This document shows positions 48,250 through 58,652 of a stretch of DNA of 64,000 nucleotides, piece after piece. The stretch spans positions 62,001 to 126,000 of the forward strand of contig NJPS01000069.1 of the NCBI GenBank assembly GCA_002946415.1, in the 5' to 3' direction. Position numbers and translations under genes: made by a program. The notes below the pieces were generated by a model. That model was not told where the DNA came from. It ran no database searches and saw only the letters and a list, made by a program, of their open reading frames with translations. The stretch is from Rutstroemia sp. NJR-2017a BVV2. Lineage: Eukaryota; Ascomycota; Leotiomycetes; Helotiales; Rutstroemiaceae. How positions within the stretch are numbered: the stretch's first letter is position 1; each line of letters starts with the position of its first letter.

Positions 48250-49807
48250 CTTGTATGAATCTCTAGACTGATGCGATCAAAGAAGGTCAATCTCAGGAAT
48301 TGTTGACCCTACGTCGCGGGCAAGCTGTCTGCGCAAACTGGCGCTGTATACCCAGAAAAATGCTCAATTAAAATCAAACGCAGTGTTGCAAGTACAGGTA
48401 TCGTCAAGATTATTATTTTAATTCGAAAAGCACCCAGAAGGAAATAGGGTGCAGTGAAGCAGTAGGTAAAAAGATGAGCTTTGTGGTTTGATGGCTTTCT
48501 AAAACTGGCCTTGTTGTCGCAGTAAACGGCTGGAACAAGAACGCTAGGACCGCGCTAGTACAAATGAATCCACTTAAGTCACGTGAGAGAACACTTTAGC
48601 ACCCCTTATTTCCAAAAATAATTTCAAGGTCCACAGTCGACGATCTGCATGCTTCACTTCATACTCCATGAACACTTCTAGCGATTTGATCAGTTCGCAC
48701 AAGTGAGACATGGATCGATTGGTATAACAGCGGTGTTGGGCTGAAATAATAGGTGACATTGCGACCCGGAATTTGGACTTCTGATCACATCCGAAAGATC
48801 CGACATGTCGTTTGCAGCTGTTTGCCAGCGAATCTAGCTCATGTTCAACAGCACGAATTGACTCACGAGGCTAAACGTTGGAGGTGAGATCTTAACCAAC
48901 TCACGGGCGAGGCCATGAAGCTGAGAAGATGTTGGTCCAATGAACGGCCAATCCTATAACCATGATTCTAAGGTTAATTTATCGGACAGGTCTATTATTT
49001 TGACTGAGACTTACGAGCGGTTATTTCTGGTATCAACATGGGTAATATGTTCTCGTTATTGAGGTTTCACGGAATGGCTGATGTCGTGCCGCTACTTCTA
49101 GATCAAGTGCTAGAATTTAGGATATGAGTTCCTTGACATGGAAGTTTCTACACTTATTGATGGATGTGCGTCTCCGTGATGCGCGCTGCATGGCTGTTTC
49201 GGGCTATCAAAGGAGCGCCCGCTTTGAAAGACAATATTACTATGTGCTCCATTTGTTTGTTTGTTTGTTTGTTTCATTCACTTACACCGCAATCACCTGA
49301 GCCAGACCTTGAGGTCGACACACACTACAACGCAATCATCTTTAAAGAAGGAAACAAGGCGACCCTCGACCACTTCTACAGCCGCATCGCGCATAATTAG
49401 CGCATTAGGCCTTCCGGCGTGACGACGTCCAATGGTATATGGAGAGGGTAGTCTGTTGGCTGTGGAAGTAACCGCGGCCCCTTCGGGAACCGCATCGTGT
49501 TCTGCTATATCGTCTGATTCTTCACGGGCTTTCAAACTTACTAGTACTATGTTTAGCTAAAGGTGTACAGAAATAGTAATTCCCATATTGGTGATGCAGT
49601 TCTGTTGGTTGGTTGTTCGAGTCAAAACACATAAAAGGACCATGGAGTAACAGCCATAATATCATCAACACTCAACTATCAATAAATCCATTAATACAAC
49701 CGTCAATACAAGTTCAGCAATCAACTCTCACAACACTTTTTCACTGTTGACTTTGATACTTGGCCAAAAGATTTTACCTTCCCCAGTTCAAACAAACAAT
49801 TAACAAC
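48250..49807. other. divergent intergenic region upstream of clathrin heavy chain
   Basis: This is 1.56 kb containing the clathrin promoter and, near 49650-49800, a CA/AT-rich leader before the small gene at 49808. An open 80-codon minus-strand frame at 49293-49535 has a protein-like composition but no recognisable motif. A TTTG tetranucleotide run lies near 49253-49273. No other gene was seen. Confidence 0.55.
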
Positions 49808-50035
49808 ATGGACCAGAGTTCGAAAAAATCCAGCGGCGCTTCCGGCTCAGAAGGGGGTAGGTCGTCGAAGTCACCGGAGAGGACTCAGGATACGACCAAG
49901 GTCACATTTCCAGACAAGCTTCCTAAACCAGATAAAAAAATTTCTAAGGAGGTGAATAACAAGAGAGCAAGGAAAAGAGATGGCGTCAAACCTCCAGGAC
50001 CATCACTGACGAATTTGATAAGAAAATTCAAATGA
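49808..50035 (+). CDS. small basic protein of unknown function
   Basis: A single uninterrupted exon encodes 75 aa from an ATG in good context (AACATGG). The sequence is Ser-rich at the N-terminus (MDQSSKKSSGASGSEGGRSS). It then becomes Lys/Arg/Pro-rich (KLPKPDKKISKE, NNKRARKRDGVKPP) and ends in LTNLIRKFK, which could form a short amphipathic helix. There are no cysteines, signal peptide or membrane segment. The composition suggests a disordered, possibly nucleic-acid-binding peptide, but I do not recognise the family. An in-frame upstream TTG is not needed. The frame may be chance. Confidence 0.4.
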   Translation: MDQSSKKSSGASGSEGGRSSKSPERTQDTTKVTFPDKLPKPDKKISKEVNNKRARKRDGVKPPGPSLTNLIRKFK

Positions 50036-50277
50036 TCCCATCGACTTCATAAAGTACCTTAGAGCTAGAAATTTTTGAAGGGCATCTTTTTTTCACATTC
50101 ATTCCCCAGAGCTGTCTGGATTAAATGTTTCATGTCGAAGCTTATGATGTGTCGTAGAACATGAGAACTAACTAAGCCAGTTGCAGGTGAATGACTCCGC
50201 ACCATCCAGAAGTCTGGACACCCGTAGAAAAGCCTTCCTTGACCTCGTGACCCCTTTCTCATAAACCATAGCTCCAT

Positions 50278-51364
50278 CTAAGTAGCGCTCCACCCCCCAT
50301 CAACACTCACCGCACTCCCATTAACAAAACTCGCTCTATCGCTTAATAGAAAACTAGCCATATAAGCTACCTCTTCCGGGAGACCAAACCTCCCCACCGG
50401 AGTGCGCTGAAGCGTGGATTTGTACTGTACTCGTCAGCCCTACCCACAGAATCCAGCAGCAAGCAAAATAGCAGGAAAGCATCAAACTTACCCATGCCTC
50501 GTTCTCCTCCACCGCTTTAGTCATAGGAGTTGTGATCCATCCCGGACAGAGACAATTAACCCTAATTCCCTGCGAAGCATACGTTGCGCTGTCAGTTCTG
50601 GTAAGTCCCAATACTCCATGTTTGGCCATAACGTAGGGTGCTACGCCGATGAGACCAGTGTGAGATGCGATTGAGCCGACATTCACAATTGCGCCGCGGG
50701 TTTGAAGTGGTAGACCGGTGCTTGATATATGTTAGCAGTCCCATATCACACAACCATGATGGTGAGAAATTACTTACCAAACATCCCTTAAATTCTGCTT
50801 AAGCATCTGCTTCAGCTGCGCCTTTTCACAGAAATAAACACCCTTTAAATTAACATCAATCACCCTTCCCAGATTCTCAGCCGTCGCATCAGCGGTATGT
50901 CCAAAAGAACCCGGGATTCCCGCGCCATTGAAACAGATATCCAATCTTCCGAACTTCTCTACCGTTTGCTGGACCGCGAGATCGACTTCGCTCTCTGCTG
51001 CGCAATTGGTTGGGAGGAGGAGAAGATGAACTGGTTCTTTCGAGGCGGCGACGATTTCTGAGAGGGACTCTTGGGCTTTGGTGAGGACATCGGATGATAT
51101 GTCTATGAGCGCGAGGTAGAGGACGCCATCGAGGATGAGTTGGCGGGTTACGGCAAGGCCGATGCCGGATGCGGCGCCTGTGTGATGTTAGGTCTTGACA
51201 TCAAAGAGTCGAATATCACATGATAATGCATAGAAAACCTCGGAAGAGGTTGTGTAAGATGGAATCGTGAGATACCTGTGATGAATGCTACGCTGTCTCA
51301 TATATTAGTACAGGTCGCCTAGTTTAAAAGGCATCACTAACGTATCTGATGGGAAGTTGGACAT
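50278..51364 (-). CDS. short-chain dehydrogenase/reductase
   Basis: Five exons in transcription order: 51364-51342, 51292-51276, 51177-50778, 50720-50492, 50424-50278. They give 271 aa, a normal size for a classical SDR. The Rossmann dinucleotide motif TGAASGIG is assembled across a 17-nt second exon. The NGAG structural motif follows (CFNGAGIPG). The catalytic Ser is in NVGSIASHTG, and the active-site Tyr and Lys are in YVMAKHG. The C-terminus VNGSAVSVDGGWSAT is typical of the family. NAD(P) specificity and substrate cannot be read from the sequence. It sits beside a Zn2Cys6 regulator and an RTA1-like gene rather than in a housekeeping group, which hints at an accessory role. Confidence 0.92.
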
Positions 51365-51865
51365 ATTGAAGTGTTTCTCACTGTAGGATCGACCCTAAGG
51401 TTCTAATGTGAAACCGTTTTAGAAATACAGACAGCCAACTGGCCGATTGTCTTCTATTTAAGGTTGACTCTACGTAAGTGTGACCGAACTACCCCGCATG
51501 AGTGGATGCACACCCAGAGCGCTAGACCTTCCACGTAATATCTCAACAGGGTCCACTCTCCATCTTGCAATGTGCATCTTTCCCGAAATCCAATTGAATA
51601 GTGGTGCACCAGCTTGCTTGATTTTGATCGCACCAAGGCCATCTCTCTTGCTTGTTATATAACCCAGTTCATCGCTGAAGTTCCCATTGCCTCGGCATCG
51701 GTTCCGATGTGAACCAGTGGGCTCAATCAATATTCGCAACCATAGAGAAGCATCCTCCTGATGTTTTCTAATGATCTGTAGCCATCTTTTGCTGAATAGT
51801 AACCATTTATGTAACGGAATATATCGCTTCACACCAGAGAATACAGCCCAGTTGCCTAACTTGAT

Positions 51866-52908
51866 TCACTGAATCCAAGCATATTTTTGTTGTTCTCCTT
51901 TGAGCATATACCTATCGATAGACTTTTTCAGCTCAACATGAATGCCCTCCAAAGCGTAGCCTGGAACTCCGCATGCTCCTTGAAACTTATCAGCTAGGTC
52001 CTGATCATCAAATATAAGGATACATACCCGCGCACGGTTTGCAAACCAATCCTCCTATTCCCTTACCCATTCCTTTTGCGAACCCTGATAATCCAGCTTC
52101 TTTTGCTCCCTTAACGGGCTGCATCACGAAACCAGAGAGCCCATCATAAAGACCAGTAGCAAGCCCCTTTCCTGCAGCCATCATCCCGCTTTTCAGTCCG
52201 ACAACAACAGGTGGTTGGCGCAGTTCTTCATCGCCGTATATCTTTGGAACATTATGGAATCCTTTCGTCAATGCCAATGTCAGATCTCGTGGCGCACTGA
52301 GAGATGCGACGACGATACGCCCTAGTCCTTGTGTCGGCGTTGAGGCATCTATGTAACCTGCTGAGGAGCCTTCAAAACCTCTTGAGGCTTTTGCGGTATG
52401 ATATGCAGAGATGGGATAATCTGCGATGCCGCCTGTTACCTCCTTGACGGTACCATATGTCGCAACGAGTACACCAGAAATCGGATCAATTGGCTCGGAA
52501 ACCGAGGTACCCTTTTCGATTTGGATGCTAAACGAAAATTAGTTGGTTCATGACATTTGTGTGTCGAGACATACCGTTCCAAATCATCCCAACTCAGTTG
52601 CCCTTGCCCTATAGTGTTTTCACGCTGGCTCTATTGAACTGTCGTCCTGTGGCTTTCTCAACCCATAGCTCCTCCTTACCCTGTGGCTGTTTCCAGATCC
52701 GCTATTCCGCTTTCGGCAGTGATTCTTCGCTAAAGAAATCATCCTCATTCACAAGAGTGAGAGCCGATCCATTCGATGTATCAAATACGTCGACGGCTGA
52801 AGGTCCAGGCCGCGAGCCTGGGCTACCAGATACCAGTTCAACCGGTAATGCTGTGGTGTAGAAAAAGGGAGAAAGGGATGATTTAACACGATTTCGAAGA
52901 ATCGTCAT
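51866..52908 (-). CDS. orphan protein with a domain like the C-terminal region of fungal glycosyltransferases
   Basis: Five exons in transcription order: 52908-52753, 52701-52680, 52608-52575, 52527-52028, 51975-51866. They give 273 aa with consistent phases. The recognisable part begins near LSWDDLERIQIE and includes GFHNVPKIYGDEELRQPPVV, GLKSGMMAAGKGLATGLYDG and GFAKGMGKGIGG. From memory, similar GFxxxPxxYGD and GxxKGxGKG blocks follow the catalytic domain in fungal sterol-type (GT28) glycosyltransferases and also occur in stand-alone proteins. No glycosyltransferase catalytic domain is present, so no enzymatic activity is claimed. In-frame stops in the raw frame are removed by 51-bp and 71-bp introns; the 71-bp one has a strong GTAAGG donor. 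The first exon and the start codon are uncertain: an in-frame ATG also exists at 53010. Confidence 0.55.
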
Positions 52909-53733
52909 GACAAACGGACGACAGATTGAAATTAAGATTGATAAGACAAACAGATGTACGAAACGGAGCTCGGTGTTCAGCCACAAGCAGCAAGTTCCAT
53001 GGGGGTTCACACGGGTATTTGAGTCCCGATACTGTGCCTGAGAATGCTACCCAGCGCTTACTGGGACAGAGGCCTGACGTTATCTGACGCGTCTACGGCA
53101 GGAAACCAATAAGTTTCCTTTTAGTTGTTGACTGCGCCCAGTGTCACAGCATAATTTCGCTGACCTTGAAGGATTTGGAGATCCACATGTCCCTACGATT
53201 CGGCCAATAGGGAAGCGAAGCGAAAGACGCCCCCTCCACAATCTCTTGTCCGCCTCGACCATCTTGCCCGTCTGGATTTTCTCGTCCAAACACAAGGAGC
53301 AATAAGCTCAGAGGAACGGTTTCTGTCCCTACGAGCGTACCAATCGTGCTTTATTCGAGGCTCTCGACACAGCCCTACCATACGTAACTTAAATTATGAC
53401 CTGGCAATACGAACATCGGTAAGCGTCCTCAAAGCGTGGAAGCGAAGGAGAAAGAAGGAGAAGACATCCCTCCATGGTGCATACGAACCTTACGCGTCTG
53501 TGTGAGGGAAGATAAGCCCATACGAAGATGATCTCTAACATGGGGATGAAGTCATACTCCCAGATTCTCTGCATCATCTATATAACCATTATCTCCTTTT
53601 TCATCTCACTTCCATATGTTCTTTCATTCCATATTTCCAAGCGTCTCACTTTCTTGATCCATCTCACCTATCAACACAGAAGTTTTATCTGTATCCTTGG
53701 TTGAGTTACGAGCCTCCGAGTTACAAAGTTACA
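52909..53733. other. divergent intergenic region
   Basis: This is 825 bp between the orphan gene (minus) and the RTA1-like gene (plus). Short frames on the minus strand show no features. It presumably contains both promoters. Confidence 0.6.
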
Positions 53734-54851
53734 ATGACCGGAACTTGTGCTGGTAAGAGCTTCAGCCTGTCATCAAATACTAAAATCAGGAAAAGCTAAT
53801 TCCTACAGCCGTCACAACTCCTGACAGCATATGGAGCTTTTGTCCGAATCTCGGTGCTGACTATCTCTTCATCGTACTGTTCGCATTGACTACCATCGCC
53901 CACATTGCTCAAGCCATCATCTCCAGGAAAGGATACTCCTGGGTTATCATAACGTCTGGCTTAGCACAATTTCTAGCATACGTTTTCCGACTGCTCAGCG
54001 TAAAAAATCCCACAAGTAATGGCCTGTACGCCGCCTGGTTCGTTTTGATCTTGGTTAGCAACTTCCACTCTGGCATGCATGGATTCTGCTAACGCAACAC
54101 ATTAGGTTGCACCGCTGTTTACGAATGCCTTTATTTATATGGTGATGGGCCGGATGGTCTGGAATTATGTTAAGAACGCCAAGATATACGGCATAACAGC
54201 ATGGAGGTTTGGTCTTTACTTTGTGATATTGGATGTTGTGTAAGTGTCGCGTCGCTCGTGCATATTCCAGCACTTATACATATTTAGGGCACTCCTCGTT
54301 CAGATCTTGGGCGCGGCTTCAGCTACTGGAGCTAACCAGTCGCAATCTGAGGTACTGCGAGCCCTACATATTTACATGATTGGTGTTGGAATACAGCAGT
54401 TCTTCATCTGCGTTTTTCTCGTCTACGCAATCAAGTTTCACGCAACAATTCTTCAGCAGAGCCGACAAGGACTAGTTACTCCGCAAAGTGCATACAGATT
54501 GCTCTATGTCATATACACAGTTATCCTCCTTATTACCGTACGCGGTTCCTCATCATACCATATACAGCCAGTCACTGACACATTCTTTAGGTCAGAATTA
54601 TCTTTCGTCTTGTGGAATATGCCTCGGGGCTACACACCAGCATACCTAATCACGAGGCGTATCAGTACTGCTTGGATTCCGTACCAATGTTGTTCGCATT
54701 GGTCATCCTTAACGTCTTCCACCCTGGGAGAGTTATGGCAGGACCGGCTTCGGATATTCCAAGTAGGAAAACGAGGAAGAACGAGGCGTTCCGCACAAAG
54801 GGCCAACTTGCTGAAAGCCGCGCCAATGAAGATGGTGTCCCGATGGTGTAA
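53734..54851 (+). CDS. RTA1-like seven-transmembrane protein
   Basis: Five exons, 53734-53752, 53809-54053, 54106-54239, 54288-54537 and 54591-54851, with introns of 48-56 bp, give 302 aa. The protein is mostly hydrophobic, with about seven membrane segments: GADYLFIVLFALTTIAHIAQ, then WVIITSGLAQFLAYVFR, WFVLILVAPLFTNAFIYM and others. A short polar tail follows HPGRVM. This is the layout of the RTA1 family (Rta1, Rsb1, Pug1), fungal plasma-membrane proteins linked to resistance to toxic amphiphiles and to lipid or porphyrin translocation. Substrate cannot be inferred. The raw frames each cover only part of the protein; splicing is needed to join the membrane segments. Confidence 0.88.
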
Positions 54852-55472
54852 ACGATTTTCAAAGGGTGCAGAATGGTTTATCGGTGGAGTGCTCCATGGC
54901 GTCTGTCTTCATGATACGGAAATGGGTTTGGAGTAAAATGGGGTCCTTTTTAATCTGGGGTTTTCTCAATTGTATGGGTTGGTTTATACTTTCAAATGGT
55001 GAGTAGATGAGACACATAGATGGGATATAGTACAATATAGCTCCATAACCAACTGGGTAAGGTCCCACGAGCGACAAGATGAATAGATGTGTTTTATTTT
55101 CGCGATGCTTTTACGGTTTTAGCCCGACGAGATGAAACATGGAGCCAGCACTTTACGGGTCGATTGGAAGAAGCTTAGCTTCGTGTTAAGATTATTTGGG
55201 CGCTATAAAAGGATTCAACATTCGACATGCATGTTGAGTCGGAATTGAACAACTCCGTCCAGCAAGCGCACGTTAATCTCACGTCTGTCAGATTTTACGT
55301 ACGTTGGTCGTCGTCACCATCTGCAGGGCGCAGTCAGTAATACGGGCTTCACTCCCGACCGCCTATAGCAACTCTCTTGCAGTAAGGTTTGTGCTACACC
55401 AACATGAGGATACATCGCTGAAAGATTTACCATTGAGCAAGTGAGGCTAGAGGATCTGAGATCTCAGTCAGA
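54852..55472. other. intergenic region upstream of the Zn2Cys6 gene
   Basis: This is 620 bp holding the 3' flank of the RTA1-like gene and the probable promoter of the regulator. No coding frame or repeat of note was seen. Confidence 0.6.
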
Positions 55473-57362
55473 ATGCCGCGAGTTGCTCCTGGAAAGAGAA
55501 AGCGAGCCTACAGGCCCAAGACAAAGACGGGCTGCCTAACATGCAAGTAAGCATAAACTACCAACCACCAAATTCGAATCACTACATCTGACATTTTGAT
55601 AGAAGTAAGATCTCGGAAGATTTACCCCATCTCACAGAAAGCTTATTTGCCTACTCTTTCTAGTCAGACGTGTGAAGTGCGATGAAGCACTACCCCACTG
55701 TTTGAGATGCACTTCCACCGGCCGAAAATGCGATGGGTACCCCGACGTAGAGGAGCTTTCGAGCGCCTCTTCTCGCGGCAGCTCTGTTGATCTCTGGATA
55801 TCGAGCTCCCCGGCACTTGTCCGGGTGCCTTCGCCATCATTTTTGGAGACAAGTCAAGAACGCAGGGCTTTCCACTACTTTATCAACGCGACGGCGCCAA
55901 TGATGGCTGGATTCGCGACGGAACGTTGCTGGTCGGAATTCCTCCCGAGAGCAGCTCATTATGAGCGTCCAATTCGTCATGCTTTGGTTGCGTTGGGCGC
56001 GTTGCATGAAAGCCGGACGATGGTCTCACGTGGTGTCAAACTAGACTCTTCACTGCTAGAATTTCCACTGCAAGAGTATGGTCGTGCCATAAGGAGTCTG
56101 GTCGAGCCATTTTTGAAGAAGGAAAGACAGTCAATGGATGTGTGCTTGTTAAGTTGTGTGCTGTTCGCCGCATTTGAGGTAGGCAGTTTTCATGTTTGGA
56201 TTGCTTGAAATCCGATATTCGTCAGACTCTTTGCCTATTTCATACGATCTATTTTATCGGATCGGTAGATATGGCCGCGCTGACATCAATACAGATGATG
56301 CAGGGAAATTTTGGCTCTGGTGTTGCGCACCAACAGAGTGGAAACAAAATTCTCAGTGAAATAATCTTCAATGAAAGCACGGGAGAGTATCAACATGATA
56401 CTCTAAGTATATCCAACACACCATATATACCCATGAAAACCATAGAAGAGTTATATCTCCGAACAGATTTTGCATTGTCTCAGGTGAGCACGCACACACA
56501 AGATCGTGGTTCAGATATGCCGTTTCAATACCTAACATATCAAACGTAGATGGTAACCACGCAAGATTCAACCATCTTTGATAAATTTGAGAACACACGT
56601 CTCTCCCTCGAACTACCCGAAACATTCACCTCTCTCGCCGAAGCAAGAAACACCCTCCAATTCCTCTGGACCCGCTTCCGCTGCCTCCTCAACAACCTCG
56701 AGTCCCACGCCACCTCCCCCGAACTCCCCCAACTCTTCTTAGCATGGCAGCAAGAAACGCTCGAAAAAACCAACCAATGGAACCTAGCCTTCCAAGCCTT
56801 CATTTCCAAATACGGACACACATTCACCGAACACGAGAAAGTCGGTGTTCTAGTACTCGAAATCCAATACCAGACCGGGCACATGAACGCCGTGATTTCT
56901 CGAGCCGTCGCCGATGACCAAATGGCATGGGATCCGTGTTTATCTTCGTTCGAGAAGCTCATTGAGCTAGCGACCAAGGTTCTGGATTCGCCGGCTTTCA
57001 CTGCTGCGGAGTTCCAGATCGATGTTGGGATTATTGGACCGCTTTATCATACGAGTGCTTGTTGTCGACATCCGGTTGTGAGGAGGAAGGCTATTGAGTT
57101 ACTGGAACGAGTGCCGACTTTGCAGGAAGGTGTGTGGAATGCGGGGATCACGGCGAGAGCGGCGAGGAGGGTGGTGGAGATTGAAGAGTTCGGGTTGGGG
57201 GTTGTGAAAGAGGCAGCTGATGTACCGGACTGGGCTCGCATCAGTGAGGTGGATCCTACGTTCGACATGGAGAAAAATATGGTGACGATAAAGTATTATA
57301 GGAGTGGCAAAGCGGCCTTGGAGTCAGTTCGCGAGCCTATTACTGAGACGTTTGAATGGTAG
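55473..57362 (+). CDS. Zn2Cys6 (fungal binuclear cluster) transcription factor
   Basis: Five exons: 55473-55546, a 2-nt exon 55603-55604, 55664-56178, 56295-56483 and 56550-57362. They give 530 aa. The N-terminus has a basic stretch (GKRKRAYRPKTK). The zinc cluster follows: CLTCKIRRVKCDE, then CLRCTSTGRKC, with spacing C-x2-C-x6-C-x6-C-x2-C-x6-C, which matches the family exactly. The middle region contains the fungal-specific regulatory domain (FHYFINATAPMMAG, HALVALGALHES, CVLFAAFE joined to MMQGNFGSGVAH). No second DNA-binding domain is present. It probably acts in the nucleus and may regulate nearby genes (RTA1-like, SDR), though nothing here proves a target. Using the only other acceptor (after CAG at 55636) inserts nine residues between the second and third Cys and spoils the motif. 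Confidence 0.9.
55603..55604 (+). other. 2-nt microexon of the Zn2Cys6 gene
   Basis: The dinucleotide AA lies between TAG (acceptor of a 56-bp intron, 55547-55602) and GTAAGA (donor of a 59-bp intron, 55605-55663). It is the only AG...GT pair in the interval. Including it makes the codons AAA ATC (Lys-Ile) and restores the canonical zinc-cluster spacing. Confidence 0.75.
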
Positions 57363-57732
57363 GATAATGTCAGCCTGTATTGCATACTATAATAATACTT
57401 TCACATTCTAATCAAGATCATGAGACGCCCCTGCCAGTGTAGTCTGCTACGAGATATGTTCATTCCAACTCTCTCATGCTCATATTCTACAAAATTTTCC
57501 ATTCCTCCGTCCAATTCCGCGCAAAAAATGCTCAGCAGATTGCCCAAACTTGAACACACTGTCTTTCCCCGCACCCAAACGCCTGGCTATGTATTAATAC
57601 AAATAGAGGGAAGAGTTTCCACAGTATCTTTCACCTTCTCGTCCGAAGCTCGTCTTATATCGTCGCTCCCGAACGTCGTCTCTACCCCCTCCGGACTTCC
57701 CCCTCATTTACCATCCCACCTCCTATCCCCTA
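57363..57732. other. convergent intergenic region
   Basis: This is 370 bp between the 3' ends of the regulator (plus) and PAM16 (minus). A short open frame (57420-57746, plus) lies mostly here without recognisable features. No gene is supported. Confidence 0.6.
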
Positions 57733-58256
57733 TCACCGATCCTTAAAAACTTTCGGTTTCCACCCCTCCTTCAGCTCCTCCTCCCTCGCCAACTTCTCCG
57801 CCTTCCCCCTAATCTCCCCCTCCAGCCGCTCCCTCGCCCTCAGAATCTTACTCTGCAGATAAAAGCTGCCGCCCTGCTTCGGATCATTCACATCGAACAG
57901 CTTCTTGAACCTCGCCATTACATCTTCCATGTCCATCTTTCCTTCCTTCGGCGGCTTTACGTTTAATATCTTGCAGGCCTCGTCAAGCGTTAGGCCATTG
58001 GAGAAGGAGGATCCACCAGCGACGCCGCCGCCGGAGGATTGTTGCGCTTTTTGGTACGCCGACGACGCTTTGGCTTGTTTCCACGATTCTGAGATGGCGC
58101 GTCCAAGGACTCGTGCTCCCGTTATAGCGACTTGGGTTATTATCCGGTGGGCCTATGTAGTGGGAGAAGAGGGGTTAGTGACGGTCTGTGGAGCGAAGTG
58201 GCACGCAGGTGGCATTGCGGCAGTAATGATTATAAGAAAATATGTAGCCTTACCAT
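57733..58256 (-). CDS. pam16: PAM16/TIM16, regulatory J-like subunit of the mitochondrial import motor
   Basis: Two exons, 58256-58254 and 58152-57733, separated by a 101-bp intron, give 140 aa. The first coding exon is just the ATG. The protein begins MAHRIITQVAITGARVLGRA, typical of Pam16, anchoring at the inner membrane. A Gly/Ser linker follows. The J-like domain comes next (LTLDEACKILNVKP, then MARFKKLFDVNDPKQGGSFY and LQSKILRARERLEGEIR), lacking the HPD tripeptide of true J proteins, as expected for Pam16. It pairs with Pam18/Tim14 to control mtHsp70 during protein import through TIM23. The length matches the family. Divergent promoter with YIP1. Confidence 0.93.
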
Positions 58257-58652
58257 GATGACTATACAATTTGAACAAAAACCCTGCACTCGATAATGCG
58301 CACTTGAATTGTGGCGTGAGGGAATTTATAGAGCAGACGATGATGAATTTAAATCTATCCCGAATCTTCAACTTTTTCCCACCTTGTACTCGGACTTTTC
58401 CGCTGTCGATCTCGGCCGGGATAATTTGTTCTTACCTGACATACCAGGCTGAAAGTGACACCCCAGCGCAGTTGACAGCCTAGCTGCACTCCAAAAAAGA
58501 CACCTGCGCAACGAATATCAAACAAGCAGCAAACCCCCAAACCAATGTTTCCATCTCCACCCTAACCACCAATTTCCTCCTACAAACAACCACCAACCCA
58601 CTCATAAACTTATTTTCACATCCCCTCTATCTGCTCGAAAACCAAACCTACC
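58257..58652. promoter_or_regulatory. divergent promoter of PAM16 and YIP1
   Basis: This 396-bp region lies between the two start codons and contains the 5' flanks of both genes. The YIP1-proximal part is C/A-rich, as is common in fungal leaders. No specific site is claimed. Confidence 0.5.

Noticed and set aside
49293..49535. 80-codon minus-strand frame with protein-like composition
   Set aside because: No recognisable motif or convincing upstream exon, and it overlaps a plus-strand frame of similar quality.
51866..52908. Pseudogene call for the GT-tail-like gene because the raw frame contains stops
   Set aside because: A 51-bp and a 71-bp GT-AG intron remove the stops and keep all five exon phases consistent, so a functional gene is at least as likely.
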